Positions 11,370 to 23,823 of a stretch of DNA of 64,000 nucleotides are shown piece after piece; position 1 is the first letter of the stretch, and each line of letters opens with the position of its first letter. The position numbers and the translations under genes were made by a program. Source of the DNA: Enoplosus armatus. Its lineage: Eukaryota > Chordata > Actinopteri > Centrarchiformes > Enoplosidae. The notes below the pieces were generated by a model, which worked only from the letters and a program-made list of their open reading frames with translations, did not search any database and had not been told where the DNA came from. The stretch spans positions 17,833,692 to 17,897,691 of the forward strand of contig NC_092196.1 in NCBI RefSeq assembly GCF_043641665.1, written 5' to 3'.

Positions 11370-14300
11370 TGCACTGCAAGAACAAGTTTCCAAGAAGCAA
11401 ATGCAATAGTTTGCACCACACACACACACACATAGACACACACACATGCAGGAGAACATCACACTGACCAAACACCACAAAGGGAAGTGACACAAGTAGA
11501 AAAGATAAAAGGATCAAGGACTTTCCACTTCCACTTTGCGCTTGGTTCAACCTGTTGTTGAACTAACATCCTTCTGCTCCTTTCAGGCTCCTCAGAGAGC
11601 CTTTCACCATCGCTTTGATTTAATAACGGCAGACACAAAGAGCGCAGACAGACGGCGAGATTTTAGCACCGCACTCAAATGCTTGTCTGGCTTTAGTCGC
11701 CTGTTTGCAACATAAAATGGGAGCTAAGCTCAGAGATGACGGATGGCACATTGACGAAAAACAGAAAACAGAAGGAGACATAAAGCTCAGACTGGTGATG
11801 AGATACGAAGCAAAGCGAACAAAAGTGAGAGCTCAATAACACAATAATTGTTTGCATATCTCTCGTCTTCTGCATGACTCCATCAATGATGCCGTTAAAA
11901 ATAGACATAGTGGGTGAGCACAATGTAACTGGTTGCTTGGGAACTCAGGTTTTTAAGTTTAATTTCTGTGCATGAGCAGATCTAAAGCAAAACTCTGTGA
12001 TGTGTATGATAAAAAAAGTTAGACTCTGATATAAGAAGAAATGGAACTTCAGTGTCATCCCAGTTTGGCAGGCTGTGATGTGTTTGAAGGATTTTTCTCC
12101 GCACTGCAAACATTTTGTCGCCCCGCTGCTGAAGGGAACCATGTGGTGGGTGCTGAGTGTGTAAACAGACTACTTTGATCGAGACCGCTTGACGAATGTG
12201 ATATCGGAGAGGCCTCCCCGACGCTGGAACTTCAGGTCAACGTGTAGTAGGAGTTGAATTAATCATTCAAACCCCTCAATAATTGAAGATTTGAAAGTCT
12301 GTGTGCACAGAAGTTCACAGACGTCTCTCGGCGTGCTGGAAGCAGTTATGCTTTGATTTTAAGTTATTATTCTGAGCATTTCTGAAATTAGCAATCACAA
12401 AAACAAGAAGCTTGTGTTTGGGATCAAAGCTCAGAAAGGGCAACATGTTTTCACAGAGATGCAGCAGGAATCTGTGCAGCCAGAGGTTACACTTTCCTCC
12501 AGCTCTTCTCCATCTCAGCTGGCATCCATATCATAAAAAACTGACTTGTGGGCAAACGAGTCTGAATTAGAGTCCTAATCACTTTTTCCTGGTACCCGTC
12601 ATGTACATATTTACAGTCTACTTGACAAAATATCTTCTAGACAGCCACAGTGTGGATGGAAATAACAGACAGACACATTCAATCCATATATTATCATTTC
12701 CATCTCTTTGGTCAGCAACACAGTGAGCAGACAGCTGGGTATCCAGGCAACAGGCCATCTGTTTTCTCCCACCACTCAAACATCCATCTTGTTCATTTTT
12801 CACAGCAGGAACCATGTTGTTCTTTTAATGTCCATCATGATAAAGCGAGGAGGAGTATCATGGCTGCCCTGCGGCTCCCTGGACAGAGCAGTGGGCTAAT
12901 AGAACCCCAGAGACCGGCAGCTGGCCTCTGGGTGATGGACAATAGGAAAAGCCACAGGAGTGGAGAAGGAGGAGGAGGTGTGGGGGAGGAGATGGGGAAG
13001 AGTTCCTCTGCAGTGTGTGCCAATCATGTCTGCACAGCGTAGGGACCTGGCTCAGTTGAGGAGACACTGCGCTCCCTGCTGAGGCTGACTCAGCTCATCT
13101 GGGCTAATTAAACCACACAGGGATAAACAAGGGCACTGGAAATTGGAGCCTGCTGGGAGACAAAGCTCTGCACGCTGTCAGGGTGGTGGCTGGAGTACAG
13201 CCTGTTCAAACGGAAATAAAAACCACAAGGAGTTCAAGACAGGGGGCTGAGGGACCTGCTGTCCATAGAAGAACATGAGGAGGATTGATAGGACGCTGAC
13301 TTTTTGATGATGGATCGTCTTAAGGTTGAGCCTAGAGTAAATAATGTCCATCTGCTGGGCTGCTCGTAGTTTGGCTAGCTGCTCAGGGAACTCCCCCGTC
13401 TGCCCTTCCACCGGTTCAGACGTGAGCCGGCCATTCAATGAGCCGCACTGTGGAACCACAAGGCAGCAAGCGTCCCTGAAACACTCAGTCTGAACTACCA
13501 ACAAGGTCTCTAACACGCATATCAGTACGGAGGATAATGCAAAGCTGCTCTACTTTATAATAAAGATTATTAAAGAGGCTCCGGTGCTCCACTTGAAAAG
13601 GTTTTGAATATGCATTGTGATGAAAGAGAAGCCAACGCTCTCTGAGGAAAAATATCATCACAGCCGGTCAGAACTGGATGTGCAGCGACTGACAATGTGT
13701 TGAATACTTTAGTGTGAATACAACAGCAGAATAAGTCCACAGTCATCAGTGTATCAAGTGCTTCAAGTGGACTAAAAAAGGTGCCAACAAATCTGATCGA
13801 TTGTGTGAGCAAATCCTTGAGTATTATACTCGGCACAATGCGATATTTTAAGACACCAACAGTAGGAAGAGTAGTAAAAAAAGAAGATTACAGTGCTTTA
13901 AAATAACAACTGTTAACCATAGCAACAGCAATAAGATTAGCCGTAGCTGTTTAAAGGCCATTAGATAAAAAAAAAACCCAAAGCTGATAAAGATCATCTC
14001 ATACATCTTAAAACACATTTCTGGAGCTTTATTTGATTTAAAATTTAATAAGAGTTTCTGGGTGTGAAAGTGTCCCTGGGGTGATTTCATCGGGAGGACA
14101 CTGAATCATTTCTGTGTTAATTATGGCTAAATTAAATAAAGTGAATGAAAAAATACGTGTGGCCCAAAGGCTCAGCGTGCGACACAATTTGGGAAATAAA
14201 GTTTTAAATACTTTATTTGATTTTCATCATCTCAAATTCACTTTGCACCAGACATTTATTTCATTTTCTTCAGTTTGGATATATTTCCAAGACATGCCAA

Positions 14301-15029
14301 TAGAAAGATAGCAGGAGGACAAAATGAAAGGCAGAAAGGAAAAAGAGACCGTCGTAGTGAATACGGTGTTGAAGCCTGTGTAAAATAATTATTTTATGTA
14401 ACATTACATGATGAGCAGCTAGAAGCTCATTTATGGGAGAAGATGGGCTCAGTGGAGTACAAACATTATGCAAGCCTGGAGGTAAACAGTTGTTCAAGAC
14501 AGGAGGGACTGACTCATATGTGGATAACTCTTGACGTGCCGGAGCTGAATGGGTTCACTCAACGTCAAGTGCGGACGTAAAAGTCACTCGATGTAATAAA
14601 ATACGGTGGCGGGATTTCATGATCGAGAGGAAGAACACAAGTGGAGAGGAGGAAAGAGATGTGGTGTTCTTGACCTGATGAGCAGACATTTTCTAAAAGC
14701 CTGAGTCACTTTTGTTTCTTACCCTGGCCTTGTTTCTCAGCCTGGTACTGAGATGCAGAAAGCACACAACCATGAAGTGCGTTTGACAGGGAAGCAAGGC
14801 AGCGTCTGTTTTTATTGTCAGTGATCTCATGACTTAAACCGCATGTTGACAATATGACCTCATGGGCTCCATTTAGAGGCTGAATTCGAGTTTTAAAGCA
14901 AAGGAGTAAAGGGGAAAGGTTTGGAAGAGGGTGGTGTGATCAGGGAGGGAGGGGGACATGAGAGGTTTCACGTGTTATCTCTGATCTGTTCAAAGTAACC
15001 AGGACAGGTGAGCAGGTGGTCATGCCTAC

Positions 15030-15180
15030 CTGTGTCCCCCCACACCGGCAGGTACTCGTCCTGCTGGATGTCCAGCATGATCTCCAGGCCGTTTCCCGTC
15101 CCTCCCTTCATGGTGGTGCGGAGCGTCTTCCCCTCCTCCGCGGCGTTGAACATGTAGCACTTCCCATACCTGGTGAACAC
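15030..15180 (-). CDS. asic2: ASIC2 internal exon, palm/beta-ball segment (second coding exon by homology)
   Basis: 151 bp, reading [12 protein letters not shown] ... [10 protein letters not shown] plus one base. The acceptor is CCTCTCAG (15181-15188) and the donor GTAGGC (15024-15029). It starts in phase 0 and ends in phase 1. The core [20 protein letters not shown] is almost invariant in ASIC1 and ASIC2. The Cys in YGKCY corresponds to Cys194 of ASIC1, half of the palm disulfide, and the Glu of GLEIML to Glu219, part of the acidic cavity. The residue before YGKC is Arg, as in ASIC1 (Arg190); I recall Lys in mammalian ASIC2. The segment after FN ([11 protein letters not shown]) is the least conserved part. 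The reading frame stays open upstream past the acceptor, so the exon start rests on the splice site and homology, not on a stop codon. Skipping would shift the frame. Confidence 0.93.
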
Positions 15181-15188
15181 CTGAGAGG

Positions 15189-15210
15189 ACACACACACAA
15201 ACACACACAC
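15189..15210 (-). promoter_or_regulatory. UG-rich tract in the 3' splice site region
   Basis: On the transcript strand, GTGTGTGTGT, TT, GTGTGTGTGT precedes CCTCTCAG and the exon at 15180. The repeat lies 8 nt from the exon and occupies the usual polypyrimidine-tract position. UG repeats at this position are known binding sites for TDP-43 (best studied at CFTR exon 9); function here is inferred. Confidence 0.6.
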
Positions 15211-15499
15211 GGAGGACTGATGAGTGATGATGCATTAACCCTGACTACAATATGTTTTCTCACATTATCAGATCGTATGTTACCCTTTCAAACAAAACAG
15301 CACTCCAACAGCCAAACATTCTCCATCTGTGTTTAACTCTTGGCAAGGTTTACTCCTCATGACTCGAGCGTATGACGTTGTCACGGCATGTCTCAGCTGG
15401 GCATGCCATAGTGAGAGTGTCTGTGTTACAAGGTTACAACTTAGTGATGTAAAAAATAGTACAAAAGAAAGTTAATTCTCATGGATTCTGTCGCTCTTA

Positions 15500-15739
15500 T
15501 TGTTTTTGTTTTTTTTTAATTTATGTCATCAGGGCCAAAGGAGGTCATACAAAATATTTGATATATGTGATATATTTTTGGTTAATATATGTCAATAAGG
15601 ACTATTTAGTTGTTCCAGGTGGTTATTTGCCTAATAAATAACAATACAATTTTTAGTTTGAAACATGTTTTTGACAGATTTCTAAAATATTTGTGTTTTC
15701 TCATTTTTATGACAGGTGGTCTAATAAATTTGTTAAGCA

Positions 15740-15742
<3 letters not shown>
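15500..15742 (-). mobile_element. Mariner/Tc1-like terminal fragment
   Basis: The stretch ending GGTGGTCTAATAAATTTGTT then AAGCACTG at 15742 matches, in reverse, the terminal repeat CAGTGCTTAACAAATTTATT that I recognise from a fish Tc1/mariner-superfamily element. The preceding 200 bp has the AT-rich character of that family's sub-terminal region. The element's TA target is expanded into the adjoining (TA)20 at 15743-15782. The other end was not found, so it is a truncated copy. Family name not assigned. Confidence 0.6.

Positions 15743-15782
<40 letters not shown>
15743..15782. repeat. (TA)20 microsatellite
   Basis: 40-bp TA run directly abutting the mariner-like terminal repeat; probably expanded from the TA target site. 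Confidence 0.96.
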
Positions 15783-15785
<3 letters not shown>

Positions 15786-16443
15786 GCAAGTTTTAATGTT
15801 ACAAGAACAAAATAAGCAGATTTATGGACATTCGCCCACAGTGGACAGTGGATACTGATGCTGATGCACTGTTAAAATAATGTGTGGTCACATTGGCAGA
15901 GATTATTTCAGAATAATGGTTGATGTCTTCAGTGACTTCACACTGCACAAACACACAGCCCTGATAGCTACAGGTGTTATTGTGAAGTGTGTCTCTGTGA
16001 AGGAGAGGTCTGGCAATAAGCGGAGGCTGCCAGAGAGGCACTCTCCTTCATTCTCACATTATCAACCATTCTCCCTGCAGGAGCCTTCAGCTTTTGAATT
16101 GTGCACAGCTCTTATTAGGTAAAGCCAAGCAACTGTAGAGCCCGCAGAAACAGGCAACAGTCAATTTCCCATGTAAGCACTTAAAAGCACCATGCCATTA
16201 CCAGCCCCGTCTGCAACAGGGCTTCAGCAAATATCACAGGAACTCTCCATTCACTCCATGTTCTGTGTGTGCGTGTGTGTGCGTGTGTGTGAGTTGACAA
16301 TACACACTCCTATTAGAGGTACTGTTTCTTCCTCCGCTAATGTTGCTCTGTACAACCACCAACTCACCAAGAGCCACCAAATGGCTTTGAGGCTTTTATG
16401 AATAAAAGATTGAGTTAAAATTGCAGAGTGCAGCTTATTTGAG

Positions 16444-16445
<2 letters not shown>

Positions 16446-16481
<36 letters not shown>

Positions 16482-16487
16482 GCGTGT
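16446..16487. repeat. (GT)n microsatellite with CG variants
   Basis: 31-bp pure GT run followed by GCGTGTGCGTGT. A related interrupted run lies at 16262-16291. Confidence 0.95.
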
Positions 16488-19400
16488 AAGGAAACATGTA
16501 AATGAGATTGTAGTTATGAGGTCTCCACTCATGAATAGTAATCACCATAACAACCATCTACGTCAGTCCTGCAGTGACTGATTGATGGAAATACTTTTTA
16601 TTTTTTGCTATCAGCAAAATTAAAATGTAAACATCAATACGATGTGTTAACTGTTCGATCTGTTTGATCTGTACACTTTCACGCTGGAACTAACATGCAC
16701 TCTGTATCGACATATTTTATCTAAAAATAAATGCGCAAATGTAAATGCATGGCCCACACTGTGATGAGACGTTAGCTTGGTGTAAATGACATCTAAAAAC
16801 GTCAAACGTCTGTTGACAGGACCCCCTTACTCCGCCTCATCCTGCTATCTCAGGCTGTCCAGCAAAAAGCTGCAGACGAGCCCTTCCTCTGCTAAGGAAA
16901 AATAAGCAGAGCCCATTCAGCAGCACTGCAAGCTTCTCCAAGCTTCTTACAGTATAAGCAGCGTTATCAAGGCCACCAAAAGGTCGACTTCAGCCGTCTA
17001 CTTCTCTCATGTGCCCCTCACCTTGCCAGCCACAGCAACCCCTCCAGAGCATCGCTTCAATGTTTGTTAAAAAGTCCACCGCCTGGTCTGAATATCGAGA
17101 CCACAACGAGAACGCTTATTAATATCAGCTATATGCAAAGGCATGTGATCATAGTCATTATCCACAGACTGCCTCATGTCAGCCAGGGTATGTTATATAT
17201 AAACACACACCCAGCGACATCCTCAAACTCTGCAATCACACAACCGTGCTGAGCTCTCAAGTTGTAAACATGGGGATCTTTCCCGTCTCTACCCGCCATC
17301 CCACATGATTTGAACACAGCAGCAGACTTGTTGAACCCAGCTGCCTGTGCAGACGTGTTGATTGTGATAATTATAATCATGCGTTAATAAAGATCGAGAG
17401 GCACTCCAGTCGGCAAAACCAGATTTGTGCGCCTTTTTTGTTGTCTGCACTGCAACATGGTCCATCAAGTCTACTGTTAGGAGTTTATTATTAATCTCTG
17501 CTTCTTCTCTCTTGATTGTTCAAGAATGGTTAGAAATTCTGAGCCAACACTTTGTCTTCAATTTACGATTGACGATCACCACTGATGTTTTATATTGCTG
17601 AAACAGACAGCAAAGTGCATCGCCAACAGCTACTTTTGCTGTGCTTTTAAGATGGATTTTCCATTTCATTTCCTCCTTTACTGACGGTGGCCTTCTCATG
17701 GATGGTTTACAGACATGATTGATCTACTAGTTAACGCCATATTGCCACAGAGGTGGTGCGCATCGGAAGAATAAGAAGAACCGCATTACAGGTTCATTCA
17801 CCTACGCTAAACTGACAGATATGTATCTGCACCAAATGAATGATACACGAGGAGTGGTGGAGCGTAGTGAAGAGGACAGCAGATAAATATTCATAGCACC
17901 ATCACTCCTCGTTTACAGGTACAAGATGTGGCTGGTGTTTTTTTTCTTCTCACAGACACCACAGAGGTCCCATATGGTGGTGGTCCAGCATCCAACACCC
18001 ATTTGTCATGTCTGCTGAGGTCTGGCAACTTAACCGCAACTTTACTGCACGGGACCCAGTTTCATGAACCACATAAACTTGACTTCTCCTGAATGAAATC
18101 GAGCCGCAAATGAACTTCAATTGCGTAGCTGTGCAACCCTCGCTGGCTAATTGGTTAAAGACTGTAGCATTAAACGTAATTATATATTTGTGTGTGTGTG
18201 CACAGATTGGACATTTTATCTTTTTTTTTCCCTTTCTAAGCAATTGGCTCCCAATTGTCTCCTGTCAACATCTCTGTCGCCCCTGGCTTTCTTATATAGG
18301 GAAAAATTGCTTTCAGGGGGGACAATGCTCACCCCTCTTTCACTCCCTCTGTCAAGACTGATGATGTTTGACAGACAGGACCAGGGCCGGGTCAACATCC
18401 CATTAGACCTCGGCCAGACACAAAGGCTCCTCTTCAGCCACCGGATGACAAAGACACTAACAAAACCTTGACATTGGGATTCTGTTATTTTGCAAATCCT
18501 CGCTGCTGACCCTGCCTCTGTCTCCCCCTCTTTCTCACTTCCCTCCTGATCTGCCGCCTCAGGTAGAGCTGTCAGATGGGAGAAGGTAATGAGTTCTCAA
18601 ACCTGTCCAGAAATGTAGAGTAGCGCAGGAAACACTGCTCTGCTGGGAAAATGTGTAACGGTAAAAAGGACTTATCAATTCTCATTTAACAAGTAAATGA
18701 CACCAGTGAAAAGGAAAATAGATAATATCGACTTTCACTGTCTGCGTTAGGAAGTTTGTCCCGGTTGTCATCTCAGTCGGTGAAGGAGAAAGTTGCCTGT
18801 AATAAACAAGGCCATGATGACCTGTGCTCGAGTGGCACTCGATCAGTGCCAGTGAGCTAATACAGATTTCCAGCTGCTAGTTGATTATTTGCTTAGTTGA
18901 TTATTTTAAAGTTTCACCAATCAATATTTTTTATGTAAACAACTGCTGAAATTACAACGTGAAAGGTCAAAGATGTCGCTTGTAGTGGCAAACCCTCATC
19001 AACCTTTGTGTGTGTTTTCTAAGATAAGAACTCACGTCACGTTTCCTGCTTCCTAATGTTCCTCGCTTGAACATTAGCATAAATCTACAATATGAAAACG
19101 GATCAATGTTGCGTTTTCAGCCCGTTGCGCAGCCGCCAAACAGCCAAAACAGAAACATAAAAAACGAATGCTGCTTTAACTTTTCATGTCTTGTGATAAA
19201 AAAATAACAGAGTTTGAATTCATGTTAGGACTTCTTTGTGATGCACCTGTCTGTTCTTGGTGTTAAATATCAGAACATTTATAAAATGTCAAACTCAGTC
19301 GCTGCCAATATCACGTTACTTTCCCTCCATCCAAGCCAGAGGACTGACGGCCGACCTGCGAGCGAGAGCACGCGCCGCTCAGCTGCCAATTAAAATGCCT

Positions 19401-20833
19401 TTTGACCAACAAAGCACGCCTCATTAGCATTCACAGCTGCATGTGTGAATGTCTGGAAGCACAGAGCTGTAAACATGGCACGACCTCGCCTGTTCGCCGC
19501 GTAGTGCCTCCCACAGAGAAGAAGTCAAAAATGATACGGCCATTAGCGTATATTCCTGTCATGATGAAAGGTCAGTTGTTAGCACCAACCACCCACAGAC
19601 CGGATTCTTAAACATGCTCCTGGAAAATGCAAACAATTGGAAATATACGTGTGCATGAATGGAGAAAACTGTACTCAGAAAGTGCAACTGTTTTAATCTC
19701 TGGATATTTGACCTTGTCTGGAGTCGTCACTAAGCCCATTCTGAAGTCATCTTGCTTCCTTGTATACAGTCCTATTTTGTTATCACTGCTTTGCAAATGG
19801 TTTCCTGACGTGATGCCAAAACAACTGGCAGCTTATTACTCCAGAAAGGGGATGCTATCTTTTCTTTATTTTGCGCTGCCATTCCCACCGGCCCCTTATT
19901 TATCTCCTTCTGTCCATGTCGTGTCCAAGCCTTCAAAATACCCAGAAGTGCACCACCATATTTATAAATCCCACTTTTAATGTTACTGACACAGCAGAGA
20001 CGTATCTACACCACAAGCAGAGCCTTGCCATATCTGCCGCGTTGGCCCCTATTCAAACATCTTTTTCATTATTTGAGCTGATTCAGTGATGCAGGCGGGA
20101 ACATTTTCTGTTAAAATCGATAAACAGAAAGACCAGATGATGAGTGCATTGCATTTGTAATATTACGGCCTGTTTGAGCTTCCTGAGGAGCTTGTTCATC
20201 AGGTACCGCATGCTGACTTTGCTATTACTTTCTCTCAGTTGCATTGTTCATGCACCATAATAAAACACAGACACTCCTTTCCACAGATCTGTATTCATTA
20301 TTTGCTGGATGACATTCCACGTTTCCATTACAGAATAAGCAGGTAATAAGACACTTCTCTTGCCCATCTCATTTGCTTTGCTGGCAGGAGGGACATAAGG
20401 TGAAAAGCACTGACGAGTAAATTGAAATGTTAAACGTAACAGTCAGCCAACCAGTTTTTATCAGTTCTCATGAAGTGTCTCCAAGTTTCAAGGTTACATC
20501 CCTTTTGCACGGGCTGTCTATTGTGATCTCGTGTTACTGTTTGACAAATCAATATCCATTATGGGAGAATCTATCAGGCGTTTTATGATGAAAACCAAAG
20601 CAGACAGAGCGCTCGAGGGTTAGGAGGGGAAGAGGAGAGAGAGGCCTTTTATCCTGGAGGCTTACCGAGAGAAGAAGAGCGGAGTAAAGTTTATGAAAAA
20701 GGTCTTTGAGTTGCAAGGTGTGCACTTTCTCCACTGCCAAGAAGTGGTTGTACTGCTGTGGGGATAAATAATGCAGAGCGCTGCTGCGTTAGCGACAGAG
20801 TTGGCACTGAGTATTAGAAAGGAGGGGTTTAAG

Positions 20834-20859
20834 CACACACACACACACACACACACACA
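20834..20859. repeat. (CA)13 microsatellite
   Basis: 26-bp uninterrupted CA run. Confidence 0.97.
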
Positions 20860-21750
20860 GCCTCGCTCATCATTACGGCTTTATGCACGCCACTCCTCTA
20901 CCTGCACGCCGAGTTTCCAGTGCGACTTAAACACCCTCACATCCCGAACATATTTCATGTCGCATTAAACATGTTCTGCCATTTATGTGACGTGTTGGGA
21001 GTTTTATGGAACGTATTTATCATTGCACCCTAATGTAAGTTTACCAAGCAAGTCAATAATATTTTATTTTACAAGACAGCCCACGCTGCGATAGGACACA
21101 AAGGATTGCAGCCGGTGCTGCCGGCATGGTATTTATGCTCCCGGAGAGGAGGGAAAAGGGAGGGTTAAAGATGAAGATAACTACAGAACAGAGAAAAGTG
21201 AGAAACTAATTGGGAATAATTGGGAAAACTCCCCTCCTGTGTGAAAAAGTGAATTCACTCCCTGTGGCTGAACTCTGACCAGGGTTATTGTCTGCAGCGT
21301 GGATTGTGTTGAAGAATTCTTTGGCTTAATGGAGTTTAGACAAGGGTGGTGGGAGAGACAGAGAGGCTTTCACCTCTGCTGGGAGGACCTGATCGATTAC
21401 CATGCTGCTGTTCTGTTCAGCTATGTCTTCTATCCTGATTTCTTATCTTATCTTCACCAGAATCTGAGACTCCTTTCATCTTTTGCCCTTTAAATATCAT
21501 TTATAATAAGAGCAGCCTAAACTGAATATCCATCAAGTTTGCCTGTTTTCAAGGATCAGCTTCCCTCGTGTTCTTTGTCAGACCCATTATGAGGCTGAAG
21601 GTGGAGGACCCTGTTCACAGGAGAGCCTGGAGCAGCAGCTGGGCGGCTCAGGACAGACAGGATCTGACGAGAGTGTTGCAGTATAATCCATCCCCATACT
21701 CTCAGGCTCCTGGTTGGCCAGTATGTAATAGCTATCAGCTTCGATGGTGC

Positions 21751-21890
21751 CTTAAAGGAATAATTCAACATTTCTGAGATGAGATTATTTGTTTCCTTTT
21801 CCCCAAAAGAACATTGACATTGACTGGAGTCAGGGTGTGGTTAGCCCGGCAGGAAAATACATCTAGCCTGGCTCTCTGAGTGAAACTCAC
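21751..21890 (+). repeat. Decayed teleost interspersed repeat (TTAAAGGAATAATTC type)
   Basis: Begins CTTAAAGGAATAATTCAACA and later has TCTAGCCTGGCTCTCTGAG, the two landmark phrases of a high-copy percomorph repeat. The middle is shortened and diverged. Classification (MITE or SINE) is uncertain. Confidence 0.6.
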
Positions 21891-21945
21891 TATCTTTCAG
21901 TGTTGTACATCAGGGTGTGTGTAGGAAATAACAGGCGGTTCAGCA

Positions 21946-22150
21946 CTAAGATCACACAATCCAACTTTTTCTCTCCTGATACAGATTCTGATACCTAAAC
22001 TCAGGGTACCTGCCAGATACAGAGTTTTAGCACCAGTAAAGTCAGTATAAATCACTGTGTTGTTGATAACATGAGGCAGGGTTGCTGTGGCACTAACAAC
22101 TCAGCAGGCGTGACTTGTAGTGATCTGGGATATTGGATCGGCGCATCAAT
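21946..22150. mobile_element. hAT-type MITE remnant
   Basis: The ends are degraded inverted repeats of the kind GATGCACCGATCC: AAGATCACACAATCCAAC on the left (21948-21965) and TATTGGATCGGCGCATCA on the right (22131-22148). Between them are CTGATACAGATTCTGATACC and a CCAGATACAGAGTTTTAGC segment typical of this fish hAT-derived family. No coding capacity. Confidence 0.65.
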
Positions 22151-23529
22151 AGTTATTAGCTACTGACAGAACATACCGGAAATGATCCCGAAATGACCTG
22201 CCTATACCAAGAGAAGAGCAGGTCAAAGCCAGAGAGGGGCCTACAAACCACCTCCAGCCTCGATGGAGGATCACAGCTCCCTCGGCCAGGGAAGCAGAAG
22301 ACTTCAGGACGCTGTTGTTCAACAGGAAATAGTTCCGGTGTGTTTAGACTACACTTACACTCTTGGAAAGAAAACAAATGCATATATTTCCCATAAATGT
22401 TGAACTCTTTAAAGCCAAAAGTCTCCTGTAGTTTGAAAATCTAGGGGGTCTTGTCTTCTCTGTGTTCAGTATTCTACAGCAGATGTTAAAGGTTTGCTCA
22501 ATAAGGCAGAATGTCTCTTCTGAGGCTGTATGTCTCTATCGAAAACAGAAAAGGTGCATTGAAACGTATTTATCTTGTGACTCTGTGCCCTGTGCCACTA
22601 CATTCCTCTCCTTATTATACTGTGTACTCCTTGATGTCCTCGGGTTCAGACGGTGCCTCGGAAAGATATTAAATAAAAGAGAAGTTACTTGGGGTCGAAC
22701 ATCTTGTACTCCCTGAATAATAATTGTATTGCTGTCCTTCCCTTCAACCACCCTTTCTCTTTGCTGGTGCAGAATCATTTTAATATTAAAATGACACGTT
22801 CTCGCTCGCCCTCTTTCCAGGCATGTCAGTCATGTCGGTGTGCAGGAGGCGTCCAGATATAGCTATGGACTACCAGCTGTCACCCCAGACTCATCAATCA
22901 CATCACACGCCCAGTCATTATTTTTAATAAGTCACCTCGCGCTGATGGCCGACGGGGCTGTATCTCACCTGTCACAGTCTGGATGGCTCTGCCCGGGCTG
23001 ATGCAAGGCTGAGTAATGGGCAAAGGGTAGGGGACCTGTGGCAGCTCCTAATCACGGACAGGAAACCAACTCCTCTGACTGGATGACTTGTCTTGTCAGT
23101 GGTGTGTGGAGAGGACGTCAGCTCTGTGAGGCTGCTAAGATGTGCTTAATGCACTGCCAAGATTACAGCCATTGTCATCCTCGGCCTCCTTTCCAATGGG
23201 CCTTCTTGAGGAGGGCAGAGACCTCCTGACATTTCAAAAAGAATCACCTAAGAGGAGTTTGTTGCTCAGAGTACTTCACTGCTCTCCTGGTCTGTGTTAC
23301 TTTTCTTCACATCAGCTCTTATCTTCGACCAACACTATGGATATATCAGACCTGGCTGATCAATACCAGCAGCAAAGCCCCATTATTCCTTAATATCCAA
23401 CAATGCTTGCAGTTGAGTTTCCAAGTGGAGTCGAAAAGATCGAAAACAAAATACCCATTAACTCAGTCAACAGCGGCTCCACTCACATGTGCTCTGCAAT
23501 CAGAGACACATTTTTTTTATGGACACACA

Positions 23530-23773
23530 ATTTAAATCCAGCGCCACCATCAGGTCAAAACCTAAATGTGTCCAGTACTTTGGTTTATGACTAATAACTG
23601 ACATTCCCATCAGCCTCAGCTGTGCTTTGTGTATGCTTACATGCTAAACTACGATGGCGAACATGGTAAACACTATACTTTCAAAACATTAGCATGTTAG
23701 CATTCTGACATTAGCATACAGCTCAAAGTGCAGCCTGACAGACAGCCTAGCGTGATTGTAGACTTGTGTCTTG
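23530..23773. repeat. High-copy teleost interspersed repeat (GCTAACATGCTAA type)
   Basis: Contains in order GACTAATAACTGACATTCCC, ATCAGCCTCAGCTGTGCTTT, ACATGCTAAACTACGATGG, GAACATGGTAAAC, ATTAGCATGTTAGCATTCTG and GCATACAGCTCAAAG. This succession is familiar from many percomorph genomes. The copy is moderately diverged and runs into an AT microsatellite at 23776. Mechanism and class not certain. Confidence 0.72.
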
Positions 23774-23775
23774 TT

Positions 23776-23778
23776 TAT

Positions 23779-23822
<44 letters not shown>

Positions 23823-23823
23823 A
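23776..23823. repeat. AT-rich microsatellite
   Basis: TTATTATATATTATA then a pure AT run, ending ATAATATATAA; adjoins the interspersed repeat at 23530. Confidence 0.92.

Larger units (their letters stand above)
7568..15029 (-). other. Intron (7,462 bp) between exons 15030-15180 and 7440-7567
   Basis: Bounded by GTAGGC and CGTTCCAG on the minus strand. It contains (CA)40 at 7816-7895, a CpG-richer patch at about 7985-8215, TG runs at 8247-8278 and 10383-10413, a Tc1-type MITE remnant at 8690-8837, a 21-base G run at 11349-11369 and an interrupted CA run at 11417-11446. No coding exon was recognised between 8840 and 15029. Confidence 0.85.
15181..21750 (-). other. First-intron segment, no exon seen
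   Basis: Most simply the 3' end of intron 1 of asic2. It holds the UG-rich acceptor region (15181-15210), a mariner/Tc1-like terminal fragment with an attached (TA)20 (about 15500-15782), TG runs at 16262-16291 and 16446-16487, an imperfect 14-bp inverted repeat at 17847-17912 and (CA)13 at 20834-20859. I looked on the minus strand for an ASIC first exon (N-terminus, TM1 and finger, expected about 500 bp and GC-rich) and found none. Confidence 0.65.
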
